DNA from: DATATV01 sp035551355 | GTDB lineage: Bacteria; Actinomycetota; Actinomycetes; Mycobacteriales; Pseudonocardiaceae | Reading direction: 5' to 3' | Assembly (NCBI GenBank): GCA_035551355.1 | Contig: DASZNF010000124.1 | Span: 1 to 42,649 of the forward strand | Length of the DNA: 42,649 bases | Shown here: piece by piece, positions 24,162 through 31,874 of the stretch | Layout of the letters: every line of letters starts with the position of its first letter | Numbering within the stretch: position 1 is the stretch's first letter | Made by a program: the position numbers and the translations under genes | The notes under the pieces: model-generated | The model's input: the letters and a program-made list of their open reading frames with translations, nothing else | The model's database searches: none | What the model was told of the DNA's origin: nothing

Positions 24162-25262
24162 TCAGCGGTCGCGGCGGGTGGCGCGGATGGCGAGGCCGGC
24201 CAGGCGGGTTCGGGCGGGAGCGGCGATTTCTGTGATGTCGAGTGCGGCCAGGCCGGATTCGGTGAGGTCCCCGATTCGTTCTTCGATTTCGGCGACCGCG
24301 CCCACGCTGACCAGGATTTCTCGCGCGCGGCCGACGTCGGCGGTGGTGAGGTCGGGGTTGCCGAGGCAGTCGCGAAGTGCGTCGGCGTCCCGGCTGCGGC
24401 CCGCGTGTTCGGCACGGGTGATGCCGAGAGAGACCAGGAGGGTTCGTTTGCCTTCGCGGAGGTCGTCGCCCGCTGGTTTGCCGGTGACCGAGGGGTCGCC
24501 GAAGACGCCGAGTAGATCGTCGCGGAGTTGGAAGGCGATGCCGACGTCGGCGCCGTAGGCGCGGTAGGCGGCGGTCAGTTCGGGGCCCGCTCCGGCCAGA
24601 GCGGCGCCGAGGTGCAGGGGGCGTTCCACGGTGTAGGCGGCGGTCTTGAGCCGGCTGACGCGCAGCGCGGCTTCGGCCGAGGAGTCGCCGCCGGCCTGGG
24701 TGAGCACGTCGACGTACTGACCGGCCAGGACTTCGGTGCGCATGGCGCGCCAGGGCAGGAGGGCCCGCTCGTGGGCTGCGGGCGGCAGGCCGGCGCCGTG
24801 GAAGAGGTCGTCGGCCCAGGTGAGGGCCACATCACCCAGGAGGATGGCGGCGGACTGGCCGAAGCGGTCGGCGGGGCCCAGCCAGCCGGCCCGGTGGTGT
24901 CGCTCGGTGAAGGCCACGTGCATGGTGGGGGCGCCCCGGCGCACGGCGGAGGCGTCCATCACGTCGTCGTGAATCAGGGCACCGGCTTGCACCAGTTCGA
25001 GCGCGCTGATCGCGGACAGCACCGCACCGGCCTCCGGAGAGTCGGGGTCGCCGCCCGCGCCGCGCCAGCCCCACCACGCGAAGGTGGGCCGGATCCGCTT
25101 GCCCCCATTGAGCACGAAGTCCCGCAGCGCACCCAATGCGTCGAGGAAATCCATGCCGATCCAACCGGCTTCGACCTCGCGTTCCGCGAAGACGTCCGCG
25201 AGGACCGCCTCCACGTGCTTTGGCACGTTCTCGTCCACACCGACGGCATCCACGTCATCCAT
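24162..25262 (-). CDS. idsA2: Polyprenyl (geranylgeranyl-type) diphosphate synthase, IdsA2-like
   Basis: A 366-residue trans-isoprenyl diphosphate synthase that condenses allylic diphosphates with isopentenyl diphosphate. The Lys-Arg entry NGGKRIRP (about 53-60), first aspartate-rich motif LIHDDVMD (about 97-104, with the bacterial-type spacing) and second motif AFQLRDDLLGVFGD (about 250-263) are all intact. Its place between the mannosyltransferase and the reductase equals Rv2173 (idsA2). ATG 25262 gives MDDVDAVGVDENVPKHVE. The product chain length cannot be read reliably. It may supply lipid precursors for the polyprenyl-phosphate sugar donors used by the neighbouring transferase (inference). 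Confidence 0.9.
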   Translation of the reverse strand: MDDVDAVGVDENVPKHVEAVLADVFAEREVEAGWIGMDFLDALGALRDFVLNGGKRIRPTFAWWGWRGAGGDPDSPEAGAVLSAISALELVQAGALIHDDVMDASAVRRGAPTMHVAFTERHHRAGWLGPADRFGQSAAILLGDVALTWADDLFHGAGLPPAAHERALLPWRAMRTEVLAGQYVDVLTQAGGDSSAEAALRVSRLKTAAYTVERPLHLGAALAGAGPELTAAYRAYGADVGIAFQLRDDLLGVFGDPSVTGKPAGDDLREGKRTLLVSLGITRAEHAGRSRDADALRDCLGNPDLTTADVGRAREILVSVGAVAEIEERIGDLTESGLAALDITEIAAPARTRLAGLAIRATRRDR

Positions 25263-25289
25263 TGTCGCAGGTGAAGATGATGCACCCGG

Positions 25290-25302
25290 TCCACATGGTG
25301 GA
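25290..25302. promoter_or_regulatory. Short dyad between idsA2 and metF genes
   Basis: TCCAC-ATG-GTGGA is a perfect 5-bp inverted repeat in the 82-bp divergent spacer, 43 bp before the reductase start. It could be an operator; no regulator is suggested by context. Confidence 0.3.
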
Positions 25303-25344
25303 TGGCATTTCCCACATCGACATGATTTTCAATAGGCTGAATAG

Positions 25345-26229
25345 ATGACCTCGGTGGTGGACCGCCTGCGCACTGGCCATCCGGTGTTCTCGGTGGAATT
25401 CTTCCCGCCCCGGGACGCCGAGGACGAGCAGGTCCTGTGGCGCTCGGTGCGCAAGCTGGAAGCATTGGACCCGGCCTACGTGTCCATCACCTATGGCGCG
25501 GGCGGCTCCAGCCGGGACCGCACCATCCGCACCACCGGCCGGATCGCCAAGGAAACCACCCTGGTCTCCATGGCCCACCTCACCGCGGTCGACCACTCGG
25601 TGGCCGAGCTGCGCAACGTCATCGGCTGGTACGCCGCGGTCGGCGTGCGCAACATCCTGGCCGTGCGGGGCGACCCGGCGGGCGCCATCGACGCGGACTG
25701 GGTGCCCCATCCGGACGGGCTGAGCTACGCCGAGGACCTGGTCAAACTGGTCCGTGAGCTGGGCGACTTCTGCGTCGGCGTGGCCGCCTTCCCCTATGGC
25801 CACCCGCGCTCGGCCGACCTGGACACCGACACCCGCTACCTGGTGCGCAAGTTGCGCGCGGGCGCGGACTTCGCGGTGGCCCAGCTGTTCTTCGAGGCCG
25901 ACGACTTCCTGCGGCTACGCGACCGGGTCGCCGCCGCGGGCCAGCCGACGATCCTGATCCCGGGCGTGATGCCGCTGACCACCCCGCGCACCCTGGCCAA
26001 GACCATCGAGCTGTCCGGCGCTCCCTGCCCCAAACGGTTGACCGATCGGCTGGAGCCGCTGGCGCACGACCCGAAGGCCTTCCGCGCCGCCGGTATCGAC
26101 CTGGTCACCGAGTTGTGTCAGAAGCTGCTCGATGAGGGCGTGCCGGACTTGCACTTCTACACGTTCAACCGATCCCAGGCCACTATCGAGGTGGTCAGCC
26201 GGCTCGGCCTGGTTCCCGCGCGGGCCTGA
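25345..26229 (+). CDS. metF: Methylenetetrahydrofolate reductase (MetF family)
   Basis: A 294-residue TIM-barrel flavoprotein that reduces 5,10-methylene-THF to 5-methyl-THF for methionine synthesis. Conserved elements are SVEFFPPRDAEDE (substrate Glu), YVSITYGAGGSSRDRT, MAHLTAVD, ILAVRGDPAG (FAD-binding), FPYGHPRS, FAVAQLFFEADDF and the C-terminal LHFYTFNRSQATIEV. It is a normal-length, canonical-looking enzyme at the position of Rv2172c, which in M. tuberculosis is a divergent member. ATG 25345 follows almost directly on an AT-richer stretch with no clear Shine-Dalgarno, so a leaderless or very short leader is possible. Confidence 0.93.
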   Translation: MTSVVDRLRTGHPVFSVEFFPPRDAEDEQVLWRSVRKLEALDPAYVSITYGAGGSSRDRTIRTTGRIAKETTLVSMAHLTAVDHSVAELRNVIGWYAAVGVRNILAVRGDPAGAIDADWVPHPDGLSYAEDLVKLVRELGDFCVGVAAFPYGHPRSADLDTDTRYLVRKLRAGADFAVAQLFFEADDFLRLRDRVAAAGQPTILIPGVMPLTTPRTLAKTIELSGAPCPKRLTDRLEPLAHDPKAFRAAGIDLVTELCQKLLDEGVPDLHFYTFNRSQATIEVVSRLGLVPARA

Positions 26230-26280
26230 CCTCCCGGGGCTTCCGGGTCGCACCGACATCCTCGACTCCTGGGAGATCCC

Positions 26281-26628
26281 GTGACCGCGATCTACGACAT
26301 CGTCGCCAGCGTGCTGTCCCTCGCCCTGCTCGGCTCCGCCGCGAGCAAGCTGGCCAGGGCCAAGCAGGTGGTGGACAGCATCACCGGTGTGGGTGTCCCA
26401 CTGAAGTACTTTCCCGCGCTGGCCGCCTGTGAGGCCGCGGGCGCGGTCGGGCTGATCGTCGGCATCTGGTGGGCCCCGCTGGGCATCGCCGCGGCCATCG
26501 GCGTGGTGCTCTACTTCATCGGCGCCATGGGCGCGCACATCCGGGCCCACGACCTCAAGGGCCTGCCGCCCGCGGTGGTGCTGCTGATCGTCGGCGCGGT
26601 GGCACTGGTGCTGCGCCTGGCCAGCTGA
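26281..26628 (+). CDS. DoxX-like small membrane protein
   Basis: A 115-residue protein with four predicted helices (IYDIVASVLSLALLGSAASKLA; YFPALAACEAAGAVGLIVGI; PLGIAAAIGVVLYFIGAMGAHIRA; AVVLLIVGAVALVLRLA). The pattern of S-x-KL in helix 1 and a Glu in helix 2 (ACEAAGA) fits the DoxX-like family. The molecular function of these proteins is poorly defined; some are linked to redox or quinone biology. GTG 26281 follows GGGAG by 5 nt. It is 51 bp after metF and convergent with the lipoprotein gene. Confidence 0.8.
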   Translation: MTAIYDIVASVLSLALLGSAASKLARAKQVVDSITGVGVPLKYFPALAACEAAGAVGLIVGIWWAPLGIAAAIGVVLYFIGAMGAHIRAHDLKGLPPAVVLLIVGAVALVLRLAS

Positions 26629-26643
26629 GGCGAGCGGGCCGTC

Positions 26644-26687
26644 GCTCGAACCTTTCGAGCTGGGCCTTTCCGTGCCGGTCGAAGGCC
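26644..26687. terminator. Two hairpins between convergent genes
   Basis: GCTCGAA (26644-26650) pairs with TTCGAGC (26654-26660) around a 3-nt loop. GGCCTT (26663-26668) pairs with AAGGCC (26682-26687). They fill the 75-bp gap between two genes that end toward each other, so bidirectional termination is likely. Confidence 0.55.
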
Positions 26688-26703
26688 AGGGCCCGGTCCG
26701 CCG

Positions 26704-27414
26704 TCAGCTGTAGACCGCCACGTCTCTGGCCTCCTTGCGCAGCTGCCTGCGCCGCGCCAGCAGCGCCAGCCACAACAGGAACCCGGCCACCAGCGCCCCG
26801 CCCAGCCCCAGCATCGCCGCCCAGAAACCCCACGTGTGGGTGGCGCCCACGGTGTAGCGGGCGGTCGCCGAGAACCCGGTCACCCGGCCCGCCTTGGGCG
26901 TCCAGCTCACCGTGCTGACCCCGCCGGAACTGCTCTGCGTGCCGTCGGTGCGCAGCACGGTGCCCGGAAAGCTGACCTTGATCTGCACGTCCAGCCCGCT
27001 GGCCGGCACCTCGGACAGGTCGACCGAGCCGGTCACGCTGACCAGGTCACCCGCCCGGTTGAAGGTGATCTGGTAGTGCCCCGCGCCCGCGCTGATCGAG
27101 CTGGCCAGCGAGGACAGCTCGGCGAAGCTGAGGTTGCGGAAGGTCAGGTCGGTGCCGGTGTAGCCGTCCTTGTCGTAGGCGACACTCGTCACCTTCCCGG
27201 CCAGTGTGGGCGGCACGGTGGCGGTGGCGGTCTGGCCGGCCTGCGCGCTGGGCTGCGCCCCGGCGATCAGCTCGCCGGACACCTGGTCGTCGGTGGACAC
27301 CGAGAACGCCGCGTGCACGCGCACGCAGCCGGTCAGCATGACACCTACGGCCAGTAGCACCAGTGGAAGTATCGCCACGCGAATGGGCGCGCGGTTGGAT
27401 GTCGCCTGTGACAC
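26704..27414 (-). CDS. lppM: Lipoprotein LppM-like (Rv2171)
   Basis: A 236-residue lipoprotein. The signal peptide IRVAILPLVLLAVGVMLTGC ends in the lipobox LTGC, with Cys30 as the acylation site. A beta-rich extracytoplasmic domain follows (VRVHAAFSVSTDDQVSGELIAGA onward, about 31-190), then a C-terminal membrane helix (HTWGFWAAMLGLGGALVAGFLLWLALLARRR, about 193-222) and a basic tail. M. tuberculosis LppM (Rv2171) has the same plan and has been linked to phagosome maturation and lipid binding; here it more likely acts in lipoglycan handling, given mptA nearby (inference). ATG 27414 is used. Confidence 0.88.
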   Translation of the reverse strand: MSQATSNRAPIRVAILPLVLLAVGVMLTGCVRVHAAFSVSTDDQVSGELIAGAQPSAQAGQTATATVPPTLAGKVTSVAYDKDGYTGTDLTFRNLSFAELSSLASSISAGAGHYQITFNRAGDLVSVTGSVDLSEVPASGLDVQIKVSFPGTVLRTDGTQSSSGGVSTVSWTPKAGRVTGFSATARYTVGATHTWGFWAAMLGLGGALVAGFLLWLALLARRRQLRKEARDVAVYS

Positions 27415-27490
27415 GGGGTCATCCTGCCAGCTCCGCCGTCAGATGTGGATATTCGTTCGCCCGCGCGGCCGGGGGCGGTAGCGTTCGGGC

Positions 27491-29194
27491 ATGTCATCCA
27501 GCTCGCACGACGCCGCCGCGGGTGTCCACGAGATCTCCGACCGCTATGTCGAGGACGTCGCCCGGCTCGACCCGTTGATGGCCACCCTGATGGGTGTCGC
27601 CGGCCACGACGACCGGCTCACCGATTACTCGCCGGACGGCCACCGGGCCCGCCACGAGCTGGCTGCCGAGGCGCTGCGCGCGATGACCGCCGCACAACCG
27701 GCCGACGACGCCGAACGCGCGGCCAAGACCGTGTTCCTGGAACGGGTCGGGGTGAGCGCCGAGCTGTACGAGGCGGGCCTGCGCCAGGCCGAGCTGAACG
27801 TGATCGACTCGCCGGTGCAGAACACCCGGGTGCTGTTCGACATCATGCCGGCCGACACCGCCGAGGATTGGGCGGTGATCGCCACCCGGCTGGCCGCGGT
27901 GCCCGAGTCGCTGGCCGGGCTGCGCACCGGCCTGGCCAACGCCGCCGACCAGGGCAGGGTGTCCGCGCTGCGCCAGGTGACCAAGGTCGCCGAGCAGTGC
28001 GACACCTGGGCCGGCGGGGCGGGCGCCCCGTCGTTCTTCGCCGGGTTCATCGCCGGCGCCGAGCAGGTCGCCGACATCACCCCGGCCCTGCGCACCGAGC
28101 TGGAGGCCGGCGCCGCCGCCGCCGCGGCCGCCTACGCCGATCTGGCCGCTTTCCTGCGCGAGGACCTGGCGCCGCGCGCACCGGCGAAGGACGCGGTGGG
28201 GCAGCAGACCTACCAGCTGTGGTCCCGCGAGTTCACCGGCGCCCGCCTGGACCTGGCCGAGTCCTATGCCTGGGCCTGGGAGGAGTTCTTCCGCATCGAG
28301 CGGGAGATGAAGGAGCTGGCCAACCGGATCAAGCCGGGCGCAACCCTGGCCGAGGCGGCCGCCGCGCTGGATGCCGACCCGCGCTACCTGATCACCGGCC
28401 AGGACGCCCTGCAGCGCTGGATGCAGCAGCTGTCCGACCAGGCCCTGACCGACCTGCGGGGGGTGCACTTCGACATCCCGGACGAGCTGATGCGGCTGGA
28501 GTGCCGGATCGCCCCGCCCGGCGGCGGCGTGGGCGCCTACTACACCGCGCCGGACGTGGACTTCACCCGGCCGGGCCGGATGTGGTGGTCGGTGCCCGCC
28601 GACCGCACCGAGTTCTCCACCTGGCGCGAGGTCACCACGGTCTACCACGAGGGCGCGCCCGGCCATCACCTGCAGATCGCCACCTGCATCGACCAGTCGG
28701 ACAAGCTCAACACCTTCCAGCGCCTGCTGGCCGCCACCTCCGGTTACTGCGAGGGCTGGGCCCTCTACGCCGAGCGGCTCATGCGCGAACTGGGTTACCT
28801 CTCCGACGAGGGCAACCTGATGGGCATGCTGGACGGCCACCTGTTCCGCGCCGCCCGGGTGATCGTGGACATCGGCATGCACCTGGAACTGCCCATCCCG
28901 GCCGGCACCGGCTTCCACGAGGGCGAGCGGTGGACCCCGGACCTCGGCCTGGAGTTCATGCTGACCCGCACCATTTCAGACGCCGCGCACGTGCACGACG
29001 AGATCGACCGCTACCTGGGCTGGCCCGGCCAGGCTCCCTCGTACAAGCTGGGCGAGCGGCTCTGGCTGATCGCCCGGGACGAGGCCAAGCAGCGCCACGG
29101 CGCGGCCTTCGACCTCAAGGGATTCCACACCCGGGCACTGGAGATGGGCGCCATGGGCCTGGACACGCTGCGCGAGCGCATCGTCGAACTGTGA
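27491..29194 (+). CDS. DUF885 family protein, probable zinc-metallopeptidase-like
   Basis: A 567-residue protein of the DUF885 group. The hallmark YHEGAPGHHLQ is at His386-His393, where HExxxGHH replaces the plain HExxH of zinc peptidases. The downstream CEGWALYAERLMRELG supplies the likely third ligand and matches the family exactly. The N-terminal half is helical (VHEISDRYVEDVARLDPLMATLMG). There is no signal peptide, so it acts in the cytoplasm. ATG 27491 is divergent from lppM by 76 bp. The physiological substrate is unknown. Confidence 0.9.
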   Translation: MSSSSHDAAAGVHEISDRYVEDVARLDPLMATLMGVAGHDDRLTDYSPDGHRARHELAAEALRAMTAAQPADDAERAAKTVFLERVGVSAELYEAGLRQAELNVIDSPVQNTRVLFDIMPADTAEDWAVIATRLAAVPESLAGLRTGLANAADQGRVSALRQVTKVAEQCDTWAGGAGAPSFFAGFIAGAEQVADITPALRTELEAGAAAAAAAYADLAAFLREDLAPRAPAKDAVGQQTYQLWSREFTGARLDLAESYAWAWEEFFRIEREMKELANRIKPGATLAEAAAALDADPRYLITGQDALQRWMQQLSDQALTDLRGVHFDIPDELMRLECRIAPPGGGVGAYYTAPDVDFTRPGRMWWSVPADRTEFSTWREVTTVYHEGAPGHHLQIATCIDQSDKLNTFQRLLAATSGYCEGWALYAERLMRELGYLSDEGNLMGMLDGHLFRAARVIVDIGMHLELPIPAGTGFHEGERWTPDLGLEFMLTRTISDAAHVHDEIDRYLGWPGQAPSYKLGERLWLIARDEAKQRHGAAFDLKGFHTRALEMGAMGLDTLRERIVEL

Positions 29195-29215
29195 GCTGCC
29201 CGGCCGCCCCGTGGT

Positions 29216-29803
29216 TCAGCCGCGGGGCGGCGGCGGTTCCATCGGCAGGCCCCGGCCCAGCACCGCGAACGGGCGTGGATCACCGGTGAACCGGTAGTCC
29301 CGCAACACATCCACGAAACCCACCCGCCGGTAGAGCTTCCACGCCCGCGAGGTGCCCTCCGGGGTGGACAGCAACGTGGTGCGCGCCCGCACCCCGCCCA
29401 GCAGCCTGCGCAGCAACCCCTCGCCGATGCCGCCGCCCTGCACGTCCGGGCGCACGTGCAACTCGGTCAGCTCGAAGTAGTCGGTCATCCACGACTCGAC
29501 CGCGGCCGGCCCGGCGCTGGACACCAGGCCGCGGCGCACCTGCTCATGCCACCACTGCCCGGACCCGCCCCGGTAGCCGTAACTGACGCCCAGCAGCACG
29601 TCCTGCTCGTCCAGCGCGGCCACGCAGCGCCAGTCCTCGCGCAGCATGTGGGCCAGCCACATGGGGGCGCGTTGTTCGGCGGTGCCTGCCGGATAGCGCA
29701 TCGCGCTGACGTAGATGTCCAGGGCCTCGGTCAGTCGGGCCCGCAGCTCGTCGACGGTCAGCTCGACGAACCGGCCACGGGGAAGCGAGGGAGCCGCGGT
29801 CAC
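29216..29803 (-). CDS. GNAT N-acetyltransferase (Rv2170-like)
   Basis: A 195-residue acetyl-CoA-dependent acyltransferase. The N-terminal part (FVELTVDELRARLTEALDIYVSAMRYP) is helical, and the GNAT core has the acetyl-CoA loop in ELHVRPDVQGGGIGEGLLRRLL (about 121-142) followed by TLLSTPEGTSRAWKLYRRVGF. The position at the end of the conserved block and the length agree with Rv2170. GTG 29803 follows the deacylase stop by 10 bp, so both are co-transcribed from the left-facing promoter near 30,360. A published link of Rv2170 to isocitrate dehydrogenase acetylation should not be carried over without testing. Confidence 0.88.
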   Translation of the reverse strand: MTAAPSLPRGRFVELTVDELRARLTEALDIYVSAMRYPAGTAEQRAPMWLAHMLREDWRCVAALDEQDVLLGVSYGYRGGSGQWWHEQVRRGLVSSAGPAAVESWMTDYFELTELHVRPDVQGGGIGEGLLRRLLGGVRARTTLLSTPEGTSRAWKLYRRVGFVDVLRDYRFTGDPRPFAVLGRGLPMEPPPPRG

Positions 29804-29813
29804 TCAGTCGACC

Positions 29814-30350
29814 TTACTTGGTCCCGCCCGTTCCGCCGGACTCGGCCGCGTCGCCCGCCACGTCGGCCGGGGTGCCGGAGGTCAGCGCGACCAGCTCGTC
29901 GAAGGTGATCGGGAAGACCGATTTGGGGTGCCCGGCCGCGGCCCAGATCACCGGATACTTCCGCAGCGCCACGTCGACCAGGGTCTGGATCCGGGCCGGG
30001 TGCCCGACCGGGGCCACCCCGCCGATGGCCTGCCCGGTGTGCGCGCGCACGAAGTCCGCGTCGGCCCGGCCCACCTGGTCGGCGCCGGACAGCGTGGCCA
30101 GCAGCGCGAGATCGGCCCGGTGCGCCCCGGAGGTCATGGCCAGCAGCGGCGCGGTCCGCTCCCCGCGCACCGCGGTGAACACCAGGCTGTTGGCGATCGC
30201 GCCGACTTCCACGCCCACCGCCTGCGCCGCCAGCGCGGCGGTGCGCACCTCCGCGCCGAGGATGCGCACGCCCGCGGCCGCCTCGCCCAGTCCGGCCTCG
30301 GCCAGCACGGCCAGCACCTTGCGCACCCCGGGATGGTCCAGTTCGCTCAC
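29814..30350 (-). CDS. YbaK/ProX-type aminoacyl-tRNA deacylase
   Basis: A 178-residue trans-editing protein family that removes mischarged amino acids (e.g. from tRNA-Pro or tRNA-Cys). Seen: the N-terminal helix SELDHPGVRKVLAVLAEAG, the central strand IANSLVFTAV, the core LLAMTSGAHRADLALLA, and the GGVAPVGHPARIQTLVD signature that includes the GxxxPxG loop. The C-terminal 15 residues are Gly/Thr-rich and probably disordered. Two adjacent GTG codons (30353 and 30350) can start it. It is divergent from the SOS-box operon, 225 bp apart. Confidence 0.88.
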   Translation of the reverse strand: MSELDHPGVRKVLAVLAEAGLGEAAAGVRILGAEVRTAALAAQAVGVEVGAIANSLVFTAVRGERTAPLLAMTSGAHRADLALLATLSGADQVGRADADFVRAHTGQAIGGVAPVGHPARIQTLVDVALRKYPVIWAAAGHPKSVFPITFDELVALTSGTPADVAGDAAESGGTGGTK

Positions 30351-30425
30351 CACGAGCCTCCTTCAGCACACCGTTCCCGTGTGCATCACATCACGCCTGG
30401 CCAGTGGTTTTCCCGGCCCCCGAGG

Positions 30426-30454
30426 TTGAGCGGAATGCGGTTCCGGGTTACGCT
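30426..30454 (+). promoter_or_regulatory. Predicted promoter of the HEPN operon
   Basis: TTGAGC (-35, 30426-30431), a 17-bp spacer, and TACGCT (-10, 30449-30454). Transcription would start near 30461, directly before the LexA box. The same TACGCT follows the LexA box of recA. Confidence 0.65.
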
Positions 30455-30462
30455 GAAGTTGT

Positions 30463-30478
30463 TCGAACACATGTTCGA
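30463..30478. promoter_or_regulatory. Perfect LexA (SOS) box
   Basis: TCGAAC-ACAT-GTTCGA is an exact match to the actinobacterial SOS palindrome TCGAAC(N4)GTTCGA. It lies on the predicted transcription start, so bound LexA would block initiation. The only other copy I found in the window is at recA. Confidence 0.88.
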
Positions 30479-30482
30479 GCAG

Positions 30483-30536
30483 GCTTGGTGGTGGGGCGGG
30501 GGAAGCGCCTCACCACCAAGCGCCGCCGGCTTCCCC
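30483..30536 (+). other. Leader RNA with predicted H-type pseudoknot
   Basis: Stem 1: GCTTGGTGGTG (30483-30493) pairs perfectly with CACCACCAAGC (30511-30521). Stem 2: GGGGAAGC in the stem 1 loop (30499-30506) pairs with GCTTCCCC (30529-30536). The connecting segments are 5, 4 and 7 nt. It ends 42 nt before the start codon, leaving the ribosome site (AAGGAGGT) free. The fold is inferred from complementarity alone. Confidence 0.5.
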
Positions 30537-30578
30537 TCGGCGCACGTCAGCCTGACGGTTCGCACCAAGGAGGTCGCC

Positions 30579-31067
30579 ATGCCGGCTCTGATCGACTTCC
30601 CGCACTCCCCGGCCCACCGCCCCGGCCCGCGCCCCGCGCGCCGGGCCCGGCCCGCGCACGGCCGCACCACCGACCCGGCGGTCCTGCTGGATCAGGCCTG
30701 GGCCGGGCTGGCCCAGGCCCGCCGGGAACCCTCCCCCGACCAGCGCTACGTCGCGGCCTACCTGGCCGCATTGCGCGCCGCCGCGGCCATGCTGGCGCTG
30801 CGCGGCCGCCCGCACCGGGGCCGGGCCCGGCCGACCAGCGCCTGGGTGCTGCTGGCTTCGCTGGCCCCGGAACTGGCCGAGTGGGCGCACTACTTCGCCG
30901 CCGGTTCGGCCACCCGCGCGGCGGCCGAGGCCGGGGTGACCGGGCACGTCACCCAGCGCGCCGCCGACGACCTGGTCCGCCAGACCGCCGAGTTCGCCGA
31001 CCTGGTCACCGGCGCGGTGGCCGACGCACGCCCGGTGGCCGACGCACGCCCGGTGGCGGGCACATGA
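30579..31067 (+). CDS. SAV_6107-family HEPN domain protein
   Basis: A 162-residue protein. A Pro/Arg-rich leader (residues 6-28, RPGPRPARRARPAHGR) precedes a helical HEPN-like bundle (DPAVLLDQAWAGLAQARREPSPDQRYVAAYLAALRAAAAMLALRG and TSAWVLLASLAPELAEWAHYFAAG). HEPN domains often are RNases or nucleotide-binding, but the Rx4-6H motif is not evident, so activity is uncertain. ATG 30579 follows AAGGAGGT, the best ribosome site of the region. Expression is predicted to be SOS-induced. The C-terminus has a duplicated VADARP, and its stop overlaps the next start (ATGA). Confidence 0.82.
   Translation: MPALIDFPHSPAHRPGPRPARRARPAHGRTTDPAVLLDQAWAGLAQARREPSPDQRYVAAYLAALRAAAAMLALRGRPHRGRARPTSAWVLLASLAPELAEWAHYFAAGSATRAAAEAGVTGHVTQRAADDLVRQTAEFADLVTGAVADARPVADARPVAGT
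31017..31052 (+). repeat. 18-bp tandem duplication at the gene 3' end
   Basis: GTGGCCGACGCACGCCCG occurs twice in a row (31017-31034, 31035-31052), adding VADARP twice just before the stop of the HEPN gene. The copies are identical, indicating a recent event. Confidence 0.9.
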
Positions 31068-31837
31068 CCAGCGTGGAGCCCATCGACGCGGACCGGTTGA
31101 TCGAGCGCCTGCGAGTGGAGGCCGAGACCCTGGCCGCCACCGTGGACGCGGCCGACCCCTCGGCGCTGGCCGCCCCGGTGCCCGGCGCGCCCGGGCTGAC
31201 CATGGGCGAGGTCACCCGGCACGTGGGCAGCATCTACCGGATGACCTGGCACTGGATCCGGGAGGGCGGCCGGCCCGCGGACTGGCGGCGCGATCCCGCG
31301 GCCCACCAGACGCTGACCGGCTACGTCCGGGCCGGCGCCACCGCGCTGCTGGCCGAACTGAACGGACACGAACCCGACGAACCCTGCGCCACCTGGCTGC
31401 CCTCGGATCAGACCTACCGATTCTGGCGCAGGCGGATGGCGCACGAGTCGACCGTGCACCGGATCGACGTGCAGAACGCGGCGGGCGCGCCGATCAGCGA
31501 CATCCCGCAGGACATCGCGGTGGACGGCATTGACGAGGCGCTGCACCTGTGGTTCACCCACCGGCTGGCCGTGCTCGGCGTGACCGGCACCCGGCGCGGC
31601 CTGGTCGCGGTGCGGGCCGCGGGCTACCAGTGGCTGGCCCACGCCGGCCCGCACGGCACCAGCGTGGACCGGCTGGAGCCGGGCCGCAGTGCCGAGCCGG
31701 ACGCGGTGGTGTCCGGCTCGGCCACTCAGGTCTACCTGTGGTTGTGGGGCCGGGTGTCCGACCGGCAGGTGCGGCACAGCGGGAATCAGGACGCCATCGC
31801 CCAACTGTGGGCGCTGCTCCGCCTGGGCATGCGCTGA
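31064..31837 (+). CDS. Maleylpyruvate isomerase / DinB-like fold protein
   Basis: A 257-residue protein with the mycothiol-dependent maleylpyruvate isomerase N-terminal (DinB-like) four-helix domain. LTMGEVTRHVGSIYRMTWHWIR gives the first metal His, and RRMAHESTVHRIDVQNAAG gives the HExxVHRxD motif with two more. The C-terminal part (about 165-257) includes GSATQVYLWLWGR, a common second domain. Most relatives are mycothiol- or bacillithiol-linked transferases of unknown substrate. The start codon overlaps the HEPN gene stop by four bases, so translation is coupled and the gene should share its LexA control. Confidence 0.87.
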   Translation: MTSVEPIDADRLIERLRVEAETLAATVDAADPSALAAPVPGAPGLTMGEVTRHVGSIYRMTWHWIREGGRPADWRRDPAAHQTLTGYVRAGATALLAELNGHEPDEPCATWLPSDQTYRFWRRRMAHESTVHRIDVQNAAGAPISDIPQDIAVDGIDEALHLWFTHRLAVLGVTGTRRGLVAVRAAGYQWLAHAGPHGTSVDRLEPGRSAEPDAVVSGSATQVYLWLWGRVSDRQVRHSGNQDAIAQLWALLRLGMR

Positions 31838-31874
31838 CCCTGCTTCGGCCCGGGCCTCCCCGCGCGGCCCGGGC

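Noticed and set aside
24059..24415. 118-codon minus-strand frame overlapping the 3' end of idsA2
   Set aside because: Ser/Thr/Pro-rich composition, out of frame with the intact synthase; no ribosome site.
25318..25332. ATGATTTTCAATA resembling half of a Zur box before metF
   Set aside because: Only one half matches; the other half is absent, and the neighbouring gene is not zinc-related.
30421..31840. Toxin-antitoxin reading of the HEPN and isomerase-like pair
   Set aside because: HEPN genes are often toxins, but the second protein is a metal-site DinB-like fold and not a MNT or antitoxin, and no Rx4-6H motif was found.
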